From contig CAYUIQ010000299.1 of assembly GCA_964444795.1 (NCBI GenBank), forward strand, positions 1 to 9,686: DNA of 9,686 nucleotides, read 5' to 3'. A model generated the notes under the pieces. That model saw nothing but the letters and a program-made list of their open reading frames with translations. It was not told where the DNA came from and searched no databases. Below, piece after piece: positions 1 through 5,451 of this stretch (position 1 is the stretch's first letter; every line of letters begins with the position of its first letter). Source of the stretch: JABMRP01 sp964444795 (GTDB lineage Bacteria; Planctomycetota; Planctomycetia; Pirellulales; Thermoguttaceae). The position numbers and the translations under genes were made by a program.

Positions 1-60
1 ACTTGCAAGAACAACCAAGCTTCGCTTGGCACACCAAAGGCGCCAAGGCGCAAAGGAAGG
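1..60. repeat. Short hairpin and CCAAGGCGC-type degenerate repeat
   Basis: Two things lie downstream of the PEP-CTERM gene. At 15-29 CCAAGC and GCTTGG pair around a TTC loop. At about 33-58 there is a degenerate tandem of the words CCAAAGGCG, CCAAGGCG and CAAAGGAAG with a period of 8-9. Low-complexity tandems of this kind are, from memory, common between genes in planctomycetes and other environmental bacteria. No gene is supported in 1-125. Confidence 0.35.
6..29 (-). terminator. Possible weak intrinsic terminator after the PEP-CTERM gene
   Basis: On the minus strand, about 100 nt past the PEP-CTERM stop codon, a 6-bp stem (CCAAGC, GAA loop, GCTTGG) is followed by the T-rich run TTGTTCTT. 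The position and polarity suit Rho-independent termination. The stem is short and the T tract is interrupted, so it could equally be just a repeat palindrome. Confidence 0.3.
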
Positions 61-125
61 ACGTTCGCAGCCCTTTCCGCTGTTGCGGCATTGACGGCGG
101 CCGGCTCCATTTTTCGGAAACAGGA

Positions 126-917
126 TTACGCCGCGCGTCGTCTCCGTCGCCAGGCGATGGCCAGCCCCATGAGGCCCATGCTGATGAGGCCGACGAGGGT
201 GGAGGGCTCGGGGATGGGATCGACGTCTGGGGTCAGGGTGACCCGAAGCACGAAACCATCGTCTCCGATGCCGGTATCGTCGCGAAAAACCTGAATGTGG
301 CGGGTAGAAATATCGTCGTCCTGTTTGATATAGCCTAGCTTCAGTTCCAGTAGCCCTGGATTACTGAGCCAGCCGGACGAGACGGACGAAGTGATGTCCA
401 TCAAGGCGCCCGTCCCATGTCCGCCGTCCACGGCATCCGCAGTTATTCGATAAAGGTCGGTATAGGTACCGGTGCCAAATGTGCCAGGTGTAGCGATCTG
501 ACCGTATATCTGATCGCCCGTTGCGTGTGGAATCCATGGATAAAACTGGAATATGTAGTGTCGCGTTTTCACCTCGATCGACTCAATCGTCCCAGTGACG
601 TCCGAAAAATCCCACCCCATGGTCAGGTCGCCTGTCAGGCCGGAGGCGGATTTCCAGTATCTAACGTACCCCGAACTATTAGCGTCCCGGTCGACATTGG
701 GCCAGCCGTTGTTCGTCCGCGTAGGGTCAGAAATGCCCTGGTTGACCCCGTTTATCACCGTGGCGGAAGTTTGGGTGTTGTTCAGGTCGTTGTAGTAGTG
801 GAAATCGTAGACGTTGCCGATGAAGTCTCCATCGTTCACCGAAAAAGTGTCCGCTTGTGCCGAGGGGGCAAAGCCGAATGTGACAACAAGAGCGAAGCTC
901 AGAGTGAAGCGAGTCAT
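126..917 (-). CDS. PEP-CTERM sorted exported protein, function unknown
   Basis: An exported protein of 263 aa. Residues 1-22 form a signal peptide (MTRF, a hydrophobic run, then cleavage after AQA). The C-terminus is a complete PEP-CTERM tripartite signal: IPEPST at about 235-240, a hydrophobic helix rich in Leu, Gly and Met, and a final cluster of five Arg (RRRRRAA). Such proteins are recognised by an exosortase in the inner membrane and processed to the cell surface or extracellular matrix. The body (about 23-230) is rich in Gly, Thr, Asp and aromatic residues and probably beta-rich; I recognise no enzyme domain or catalytic motif. I chose the ATG at 915-917 because GGGAGAG lies 7 nt upstream and the signal peptide starts there. 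A reading frame from 962 adds 15 residues before the signal peptide and is less likely. Base composition looks less GC-rich than the neighbouring metabolic genes. The gene probably stands alone, because a gap of nearly 390 nt separates it from the kinase upstream. Confidence 0.85.
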   Translation of the reverse strand: MTRFTLSFALVVTFGFAPSAQADTFSVNDGDFIGNVYDFHYYNDLNNTQTSATVINGVNQGISDPTRTNNGWPNVDRDANSSGYVRYWKSASGLTGDLTMGWDFSDVTGTIESIEVKTRHYIFQFYPWIPHATGDQIYGQIATPGTFGTGTYTDLYRITADAVDGGHGTGALMDITSSVSSGWLSNPGLLELKLGYIKQDDDISTRHIQVFRDDTGIGDDGFVLRVTLTPDVDPIPEPSTLVGLISMGLMGLAIAWRRRRRAA

Positions 918-1303
918 GAGAGTGCTCTCCCAAATCAAGGTTCTGACACGTAGAATCGACACCGCGTAGCCAGTGAGACGTGGGCCCTCCGGGCAACCTG
1001 CCCAAATTACATCATACTTGCAGATCGCGAGGGTTGCCAGGAATTTCTGGAGAGAATGTGGATGATTCCGTGCGTGCGGCCGACTGCGGGTTTCTTGGGG
1101 AAATGCGGCTGTCAGCGACTTTTTCGGAGCGATGGATCGGCCGGGGATTCTCCCCGCGACTCGAAACTGCCTAAGGGCCAGCCTGCCTGGCGGGGATACC
1201 TACTCCCCCTGCGTAAGGGTTGGCGTCCGAAAAGCGGTCAGGCGGCGGTCTCAAATGCGGCGGGATTCGCGAATAGCAGCGCGGCACAAGTGCCCGGGCA
1301 AGA
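918..1303. other. Gene-free gap with several palindromes; probable promoter of the PEP-CTERM gene
   Basis: I see no convincing gene here. Overlapping frames on the plus strand lack family signatures and good ribosome binding sites. The gap must hold the leader of the PEP-CTERM gene and the 3' end of the kinase transcript, but I found no clear -35/-10 pair. Small palindromes are present: GGGCA/TGCCC at 991-1003, CGGGGA/TCCCCG at 1142-1156, GCCAG/CTGGC at 1177-1191, GGGGA/TCCCC at 1192-1208, ATTCGCGAAT at 1265-1274, and TGCCCGGGCA at 1291-1300, just past the kinase stop codon. None is followed by a T tract on the minus strand, so no intrinsic terminator is claimed. Confidence 0.5.
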
Positions 1304-2836
1304 CTACACATCCAACTCCGCCACCATGTCGCCCAACTCGGCCTGATACTTCGCGGCCCGATCGAAGACGGGCAGGAGTTGGTCGTAAACGTCGGAGGCC
1401 TCGCGATTGGGCGTGGCGATGTGTTCGACCTGGTGGATTTGGTCGATGCGGTCGAAGTTGTCCCAGAGACCGGCTCCCACGGCGGCCACCGCGGCGGCGC
1501 CGAGCGAACCGGCTTCTTGGCCGACGTTGGTCTTCACCAGCTTGATCTTGCAGGCGTCGGCGAAGATCTGTAGCCAGAAGGGGCTCTTGCTGCCGCCGCC
1601 GACGGCCACCATCTCGTCGGCCAGAGCGGAGAGTTCGCGCAGCCGGTCGAGCACCACGCGCATGTTCAGCCCGATGCCTTCCATCGCCGCGCGGACCACG
1701 TCGGCCTGCGTGTGTCCCAGGTCGAGCCCGACGAATGCGCCGCGGATGTTCGGGCTGGCGTCGAGCGACGAGCCGCCAGCCATGCTCGGGTTGAACAATA
1801 GGCGGTTGGCCCCCACCGGCGATTTCTCGGCCAGGGCCGTCATCATGTCGTACGGATCTTTTCCATTACTCTCCGCCTCGGCCGTCAGATTGGCGCAAAG
1901 TTGATCGCGAATCCAGCGAAACGAGGTGCCCGTGGAAAAGATACCCACGGCCGAGGTGAACATGCCGGGGATGACGTGGGTGAAAACGTACGGCTTGGCC
2001 CGATCGTCCAACAGCGGCTGCCGGGACGAGACGGCAACCCACGTGGACGACCCGAGCGACGTGTAGAGCCGTCCCTCGGTCGTGTTCCGCGCGCCCAGGG
2101 CCATGCACGAGTTGTCGACTCCGCCGCAAGCCACCTTCACGCCGCGCGGTAGCCCCAACTCGCCGGCCGCTTCGGCGGTCAGTTCGCCGAGGATCTCCGT
2201 CGAGGGAACGATCTGGGGGAACAACTGGCCGGGCAGGCCGCTGGCGGCGATCAGTTCGTCGGAGTATTGCCAGCCGGTCAGATCGTACACGCCGCTACCG
2301 GAGGCATAAGAAAAGTCGGTCCGGATCTGCCCGGTCAATTTGTAGTTGATGTAGTCCTTGGTGCCGATGATCTTGTCGACACGGACGAACATTTCCGGCT
2401 CGTTGTCGCGATACCACATGATCTTAAAGACCGTGTAGTGCGGAGCGGGAAAGCCGTTGCCGGTCGTGCGATACCAGCGAACCGGGTCGACGTTGGCAAA
2501 GAACTCGGGCACCTGCGTGTTGGGCCGTTTGTCGGACCAGATGGGCGTACATTCTCGCAGCAATCGGCCCTCGGCGTCCAACGGCACGCACCCCAGGCTG
2601 TGGCCCGAGATGGCCAGACACTCGATTGCCCCGGGATCGACGCCTTCGGTGGCCAGCAGTTGATTGGTGCTGGCCACGACCGCCTTCCACCAGTCGTCGG
2701 GGCGTTGCTCGTGCCAGCTTGGCAGCGGATAGAGCGTTTCGTACGGAACGAACACGGCCGCCAGGCAATTGCCGTCGACGTCGTACAGCGACGCCTTATT
2801 GCCGCCGGTTCCCAGATCGTAGGCGATGATGGTCAT
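1304..2836 (-). CDS. FGGY-family carbohydrate kinase, xylulokinase-like
   Basis: A cytoplasmic kinase that transfers phosphate from ATP to a sugar or polyol. Its 510 aa are the usual length for the FGGY family, with two actin-like (ASKHA) halves. Visible motifs: the N-terminal phosphate loop DLGTGGNK at 7-14; ERPDDWW-type substrate-domain sequence at 43-50 (EQRPDDWW); SGHSLG at 78-82 in the position of the xylulokinase sugar-binding segment; GGVDNSC at 238-244, where D241 is the likely catalytic base; TSLGSSTW at 259-266, the second phosphate loop; and the C-terminal FGGY signature GGGSKSPFWLQIFAD at 413-427, followed by QEAGSLGAA. Xylulokinase is the closest named match, but FGGY substrates (xylulose, ribulose, fuculose, erythritol and others) cannot be told apart by eye, so no symbol is given. 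The ATG at 2834-2836 is the only start that keeps the first phosphate loop. Its Shine-Dalgarno is weak, and a repeat-bracketed cassette ends only about 32 nt upstream. It lies downstream of the DeoC-like aldolase on the same strand. Confidence 0.88.
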   Translation of the reverse strand: MTIIAYDLGTGGNKASLYDVDGNCLAAVFVPYETLYPLPSWHEQRPDDWWKAVVASTNQLLATEGVDPGAIECLAISGHSLGCVPLDAEGRLLRECTPIWSDKRPNTQVPEFFANVDPVRWYRTTGNGFPAPHYTVFKIMWYRDNEPEMFVRVDKIIGTKDYINYKLTGQIRTDFSYASGSGVYDLTGWQYSDELIAASGLPGQLFPQIVPSTEILGELTAEAAGELGLPRGVKVACGGVDNSCMALGARNTTEGRLYTSLGSSTWVAVSSRQPLLDDRAKPYVFTHVIPGMFTSAVGIFSTGTSFRWIRDQLCANLTAEAESNGKDPYDMMTALAEKSPVGANRLLFNPSMAGGSSLDASPNIRGAFVGLDLGHTQADVVRAAMEGIGLNMRVVLDRLRELSALADEMVAVGGGSKSPFWLQIFADACKIKLVKTNVGQEAGSLGAAAVAAVGAGLWDNFDRIDQIHQVEHIATPNREASDVYDQLLPVFDRAAKYQAELGDMVAELDV

Positions 2837-2868
2837 GGCAAATGGTTCCGAGATCAGTGTTTAGAACT

Positions 2869-2903
2869 GAGCTATGAGCTATGAGCTATGAGCTTTGGGC
2901 TTG
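2869..2903. repeat. Heptad repeat array GAGCTAT, left end of the four-helix-bundle cassette
   Basis: Three perfect tandem copies of GAGCTAT (2869-2875, 2876-2882, 2883-2889) are followed by the variants GAGCTTT (2890-2896) and GGGCTTG (2897-2903). The period is exactly 7. The array carries the last codons and the TAG stop (2872-2874) of the four-helix-bundle gene. Read on the opposite strand, the array at 3271-3297 has the closely related unit GAGCTTT, so the two arrays are inverted relative to each other. Confidence 0.85.
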
Positions 2904-3255
2904 TTCGGAGTCTCTTGTTGAAGGCGAGGAGCATACGGCGGATTTCTATGATTTCGGTGGAGAGGTCCGTGTGCTGGTCTTTGGGCAGATATCCGAGGTC
3001 CTTGGCTAGCAGCAGTTGGTACTCGACTTCGCTGGCCGAACCCGTGGCGATGTCGATGAAACGGGCAAGCTCGCTGTTGGTGCTCCGTCCGCAGCCTTCG
3101 GCCACGTTGGTCGGGATCGACGCACACGCCCGCCGTATCTGTGACACGATCCCGAACCGCTCGTCGCTAGGAAACCCCGACGTTGCCCGGTATATCCGCA
3201 AGGTCATGGCATGTGCCCGCTGCCACGCCATGATCTTCCGAAAATCCCTAGCCAT
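2872..3255 (-). CDS. Four-helix-bundle protein (23S rRNA intervening-sequence / S23 type)
   Basis: A 127-aa cytoplasmic protein of the four-helix-bundle family that was first seen in intervening sequences of 23S rRNA genes and includes the accessory variability (Avd) proteins of diversity-generating retroelements. Family features: MAWQRAHAM near the N-terminus, FPSDERFG before the second helix, SQIRRACASIPTNVAEGCGR, then ELARFIDIATGSASEVEYQLLLA and DLGYL. Length is normal for the family. The molecular function is not established; basic surfaces in relatives suggest nucleic-acid binding. I chose the ATG at 3253-3255 because AAGGA lies 7 nt upstream (3263-3267); a TTG at 3273 would add six residues that are simply the translated ribosome binding site. 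The last residues (about KLIAHSS) are encoded by the GAGCTAT heptad array. There is no rRNA gene, reverse transcriptase or variable repeat nearby, so it is neither in a 23S IVS nor in a recognisable retroelement. It sits between aldolase and kinase, with an inverted heptad array on each side. Confidence 0.85.
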   Translation of the reverse strand: MARDFRKIMAWQRAHAMTLRIYRATSGFPSDERFGIVSQIRRACASIPTNVAEGCGRSTNSELARFIDIATGSASEVEYQLLLAKDLGYLPKDQHTDLSTEIIEIRRMLLAFNKRLRTSPKLIAHSS

Positions 3256-3270
3256 CTTTCTTTCCTTCCC

Positions 3271-3297
3271 CAAAGCTCAAAGCTCAAAGCTCAAGCC
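3271..3297. repeat. Heptad repeat array CAAAGCT (AGCTTTG on minus), right end of the cassette
   Basis: Three perfect tandem copies of CAAAGCT (3271-3277, 3278-3284, 3285-3291) are followed by the degenerate copy CAAGCCC. On the minus strand this reads GAGCTTTGAGCTTTG, ending in TTTGGGG, which matches the plus-strand sequence at 2890-2899. The array starts just upstream of the four-helix-bundle ribosome binding site and ends two bases short of the aldolase stop codon (3299-3301). Confidence 0.85.
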
Positions 3298-3298
3298 C

Positions 3299-3997
3299 CT
3301 AAACTTCCACTTTCCCGCCAGGCATCTCGGCGCACTGATCGAGGATCTTCACGCCGGCGGCCATGTTCACGCCGAATCGCGTGGCGCCGCGGCGATACAT
3401 TTCGACCAGCGTGTCGAGATCGGCCACGCCACCGGAGGCCTTCACTTCAATGGCATCGCCGACGGCCGCTTTGAGCAGGCTGATGTTGTGCAGCGTGGCG
3501 CCGGTTTCCGTCCAGCCGGTACCCGTCTTCACAAACGACGCCCCGGCCTTGACGCAAAGCTCGGCCCCTTGTCGCATCTGGTCGTCGTCGAGATAGTGCG
3601 TTTCGAGAATCACCTTGACCGGCGTGCCGGCCGCCGCCTCGATCACCTCGCGGATGTCGTGCTCAACGTAGTCCAGCCGTCCGGATCGCAACATGCCGAC
3701 GTTCATCACCATGTCCAACTCGCCCACGCGGGCGGCCACCAATTCGCGAGCCTCGGTCGCTTTGACGGCCGTGGAATGGGCACCCGAGGGAAACCCGACC
3801 GCCGCGCCCACGAGCACCTCCGGCGCGTCGTCCAGCAAGCCCTTGAGGTGCTCGACATAACACGGCAGCACGTAGGCACAGATACAGTTGTACTGCTTCG
3901 CCCGGGCGGCCAATTGCTCGACGGTTGCCATGTCGGTATCGGTCTTGACCGCGCTAAGATCCATCATCCGGGCGATGTCATCGACGAAAAGGCGCAT
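3299..3997 (-). CDS. deoC: DeoC-type class I aldolase (deoxyribose-phosphate aldolase family)
   Basis: A cytoplasmic TIM-barrel lyase of the DeoC/FbaB aldolase family. DeoC splits 2-deoxy-D-ribose 5-phosphate into glyceraldehyde 3-phosphate and acetaldehyde through a Schiff-base lysine. The 232 aa are normal for bacterial DeoC. Visible: VGFPSG at 67-72; ELDMVMNVG at 93-101, with D95 in the place of the proton-relay Asp; ASFVKTGTGW at 153-162, with K157 as Schiff-base Lys; IEVKASGGV at 183-191, with K186 as the second active-site Lys. Two points differ from the typical enzyme. The usual IDHTLLK near the N-terminus reads MMDLSAVK, and the phosphate-binding GTSSG-like loop near the C-terminus reads FGVNMAAG (208-215), two residues longer and without the Ser. 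The substrate may therefore differ from deoxyribose 5-phosphate; the symbol marks the family only. The start ATG at 3995-3997 has a weak purine-rich ribosome binding site. It lies between the SDR and the kinase on the same strand. Confidence 0.85.
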   Translation of the reverse strand: MRLFVDDIARMMDLSAVKTDTDMATVEQLAARAKQYNCICAYVLPCYVEHLKGLLDDAPEVLVGAAVGFPSGAHSTAVKATEARELVAARVGELDMVMNVGMLRSGRLDYVEHDIREVIEAAAGTPVKVILETHYLDDDQMRQGAELCVKAGASFVKTGTGWTETGATLHNISLLKAAVGDAIEVKASGGVADLDTLVEMYRRGATRFGVNMAAGVKILDQCAEMPGGKVEV

Positions 3998-4031
3998 GAG
4001 AGGGTCTCTGTCGGTTCGTGGTTTTCAGTCC

Positions 4032-4196
4032 TTGGGTGCCACTGGCATCTTGCCAGCGCCTCTTGGATTCGTAGCTTGCACTTGGAAGCAACAAAAAACA
4101 TGCCGCGGAATCGACCGTCGCTGGCAGCTTGTCTTGGTCAGGCCAGATGCAAGCTACGAGTCCCAAAAGCACTGGCAAGATGCCAGTGGCACCCAA
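4032..4196. mobile_element. MITE-like element with 54-nt inverted arms and terminal hairpins
   Basis: The left arm 4032-4085 and the reverse complement of the right arm 4143-4196 match at 47 of 54 positions by my alignment, including 25 identical bases at the outer end (TTGGGTGCCACTGGCATCTT and on). Each arm also holds its own hairpin: CACTGGCA, TCT, TGCCAGCG (4040-4058, one mismatch) on the left, and CACTGGCA, AGA, TGCCAGTG (4170-4188, perfect) on the right. The inner words TCGTAGCTTGCA and TGCAAGCTACGA are exact complements. The 57-nt centre has no reading frame of note. From memory, GGTGCCACTGGCATCTTGCC palindromes recur in planctomycete genomes. It occupies most of the SDR-aldolase gap. 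Confidence 0.8.
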
Positions 4197-4210
4197 CCCA
4201 TAGCAAACAT

Positions 4211-4236
4211 CCCGTCCCTAGTCCCCAGTCCCTAAT
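4211..4236. repeat. Degenerate 8-nt repeat (AGTCCCTA / AGTCCCCA type)
   Basis: A short degenerate tandem of about 8-nt period (CCCGTCCC, TAGTCCCC, AGTCCCTA) lies between the SDR stop codon and the MITE-like element. It is low-complexity sequence similar in style to the heptad arrays at 2869 and 3271 but with a different unit. Confidence 0.5.
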
Positions 4237-4238
4237 CG

Positions 4239-5174
4239 CTACAGTCCAAACGCCGCCTTGAACGCCCCTGCCACTTCCGGATGAACGTCGGGGTTGATAC
4301 CGTCGGCGTCGTACGAGAACCCCAGCGCGTCGAGGTCGTGCTTGAGCTGGACGATTTCCTCCTCCGGGCTCACGCGGGGCGGGATCTCGCGGGTCAGCGG
4401 TACGAGCCAGGCGTTGAGCGTGTGGCCGCCGTCGACCATCAGATCGTGGCCGGTAACGAAATTCGAGGCCGCCGAGGCCAGGAAGATCGCCGCGCCGAAG
4501 AGATCCTCCGGCCGCTGGACGTAACCCATGGGCGTTAGCTCTCGGATTCGTTCTCGCACGACCAGCGGGGTGGAAGCGTGCATCGGGCTGAGCAGGTAGC
4601 TGGGGCTGATGCAGTTGACGTTGATATTGAAACGTCCCCATTGGGCGGCCAGCATCTTGGTCATCTGCACCACGCCGGCCTTCGAGGCGTTGTAGGAGGC
4701 GTTGCAGTTGGAGATGGTGGCCGACATCGAGGCGATGTTGATGATCTTGCCCTCGACCGGCTCCTGGCGAAGAAACTGTTGGGCCTCGGCTTGGGCACAG
4801 AGATACTCGCCGGTCAGATTGACGTCGATCACTTTGTCCCAGTCGGCTTGTTCGAGTTCCTCGTCGCACCCGAGGATACCGATCCCCGCGTTGTTCAACC
4901 CAATATCCAGCCGGCCGAAGTGCTCGACGACCTGTCGAACCATGCCCTGCACTTGATCTTTCTGAGTAACGTCGCACTTAATGAAGAGCGAATCTTGCCC
5001 ACTGGCCTTGATTTCCTTGGCCGTCTTGGGGCCCGTTTTGTCGTCGATATCGACGATGGCCACGTCTGCCCCGGCTCGGGCCAGGGCCAGTGCGCATCCT
5101 CGCCCGATACCGACCGCTCCGCCGGTAACCAGGGCCTTCTTTCCAGTCAGGTCGAACAGCGACAAATCAGCCAT
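4239..5174 (-). CDS. Short-chain dehydrogenase/reductase (classical SDR) with C-terminal extension
   Basis: A cytoplasmic NAD(P)-dependent oxidoreductase, probably acting on a sugar or polyol given its neighbours. The 311 aa carry a full classical SDR core: TGGAVGIG at 17-24 (dinucleotide-binding Gly motif), VDIDD at 41-45 after the second strand (acidic D42/D44 suggest NAD rather than NADP), CDV at 67-69, NNAGIG at 94-99, NVNL-like DVNL at 117-120, the active-site Ser at S149, YNASK at 161-165 (Y161 and K165), and TGHDLMVDGG at 241-250 closing the core. About 50 residues follow the normal end of the fold, ending GINPDVHPEVAGAFKAAFGL; this is longer than the usual 250-260 aa and could serve in oligomerisation or substrate capping. 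The start at 5172-5174 has AGGGAG 6 nt upstream. It is the first gene of the SDR-aldolase-kinase set, 277 nt downstream of the helicase. The exact substrate is unknown. Confidence 0.9.
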   Translation of the reverse strand: MADLSLFDLTGKKALVTGGAVGIGRGCALALARAGADVAIVDIDDKTGPKTAKEIKASGQDSLFIKCDVTQKDQVQGMVRQVVEHFGRLDIGLNNAGIGILGCDEELEQADWDKVIDVNLTGEYLCAQAEAQQFLRQEPVEGKIINIASMSATISNCNASYNASKAGVVQMTKMLAAQWGRFNINVNCISPSYLLSPMHASTPLVVRERIRELTPMGYVQRPEDLFGAAIFLASAASNFVTGHDLMVDGGHTLNAWLVPLTREIPPRVSPEEEIVQLKHDLDALGFSYDADGINPDVHPEVAGAFKAAFGL

Positions 5175-5206
5175 GACGGTCTCCCTCTATTGGTCGTAAT
5201 CGCATC

Positions 5207-5233
5207 GAAACGCCAAAGTCTGGCGACTTCAGC
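5207..5233. repeat. Small palindrome upstream of the SDR gene
   Basis: CGCCA (5211-5215) pairs with TGGCG (5221-5225), and AAGTC (5216-5220) can instead pair with GACTT (5225-5229), so two mutually exclusive hairpins are possible in the SDR leader. The AAAGTC/GACTT words resemble the hairpin at 9333-9350, suggesting a dispersed palindromic family. A role in regulation is not shown. Confidence 0.4.
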
Positions 5234-5253
5234 AAGGCATTGTTTCAAAACTC

Positions 5254-5391
5254 CGTACGATGGCCCTTCGAGGCCGTCGCTGCCGCGTACGATGGCCCTC
5301 CGAGGCCGTCACTGCCGCGTACGATGGCCCTCCGAGGCCGTCACTGCCAAGAAAACTGCGCGGGCTCGACGGCCTCGGAGGGCCATCGTAC
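5254..5391. repeat. REP-like array: three direct copies of a 32-nt unit plus one inverted copy
   Basis: Units start at 5254, 5286 and 5318 (period 32), each opening CGTACGATGGCCC and containing GAGGCCGTC. Copies 2 and 3 are identical over 31 nt; copy 1 differs at two positions (5268 and 5279). At 5368-5391 the 24-nt core returns in inverted orientation and is exactly complementary to 5319-5342, giving a potential 24-bp stem with a 25-nt loop. The core itself contains the imperfect palindrome GATGGCCCTCCGAGGCCGTC. The array lies between the helicase stop codon and the SDR start, and if transcribed would form strong RNA structure. The layout recalls REP/BIME clusters. From memory this core is dispersed in planctomycete genomes. 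Confidence 0.85.
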
Positions 5392-5451
5392 CGATCTACC
5401 GGCAAGCCCCCAAACCCCATAGCGTAACCCCCCAGCAGCTCTTTGGCAAGG

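Larger units (their letters stand above)
2869..3297. mobile_element. Putative small mobile cassette: four-helix-bundle gene between inverted heptad arrays
   Basis: A unit of about 430 bp made only of a four-helix-bundle gene and two short arrays of a GAGCTWT-type heptad in inverted orientation. It fills nearly the whole gap between the aldolase stop codon and the kinase leader. I saw no transposase, no obvious target-site duplication and no second copy in this window. Mobility is inferred from the bracketing repeats, the discrete size and the precise intergenic position. The alternative is that heptad arrays expand near such genes by slippage and are not element ends. Confidence 0.45.

Noticed and set aside
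3..338. Plus-strand frame at the left edge
   Set aside because: Antisense to the PEP-CTERM gene and through a low-complexity repeat; no recognisable domain.
126..962. Longer PEP-CTERM protein starting at 962
   Set aside because: The extra 15 residues precede a textbook signal peptide, and the ATG at 917 has GGGAGAG at 7-nt spacing.
2869..3297. Diversity-generating retroelement based on the Avd-like four-helix-bundle protein
   Set aside because: No reverse transcriptase, template repeat or variable repeat is present on either side.
3978..4196. 72-codon frame beginning MGATGILPV
   Set aside because: It is the translation of the MITE-like arms. The ATGILPV start is a known type of spurious call from this repeat.
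2888..4261. Long plus-strand open frame of 457 codons
   Set aside because: It runs antisense through the four-helix-bundle gene, the aldolase and two repeat elements, and its peptide is repeat translation (QWHPTHS and HWHLASA). No family signature.
4138..4977. 279-codon minus-strand frame
   Set aside because: An out-of-frame copy of the SDR region running on into the MITE-like element; no domain.
5254..5347. CRISPR array, because of the regular 32-nt period
   Set aside because: Units abut with no unique spacers (all 32 nt repeat), there are only three, one more is inverted, and no cas gene is near. It is a REP-like cluster.
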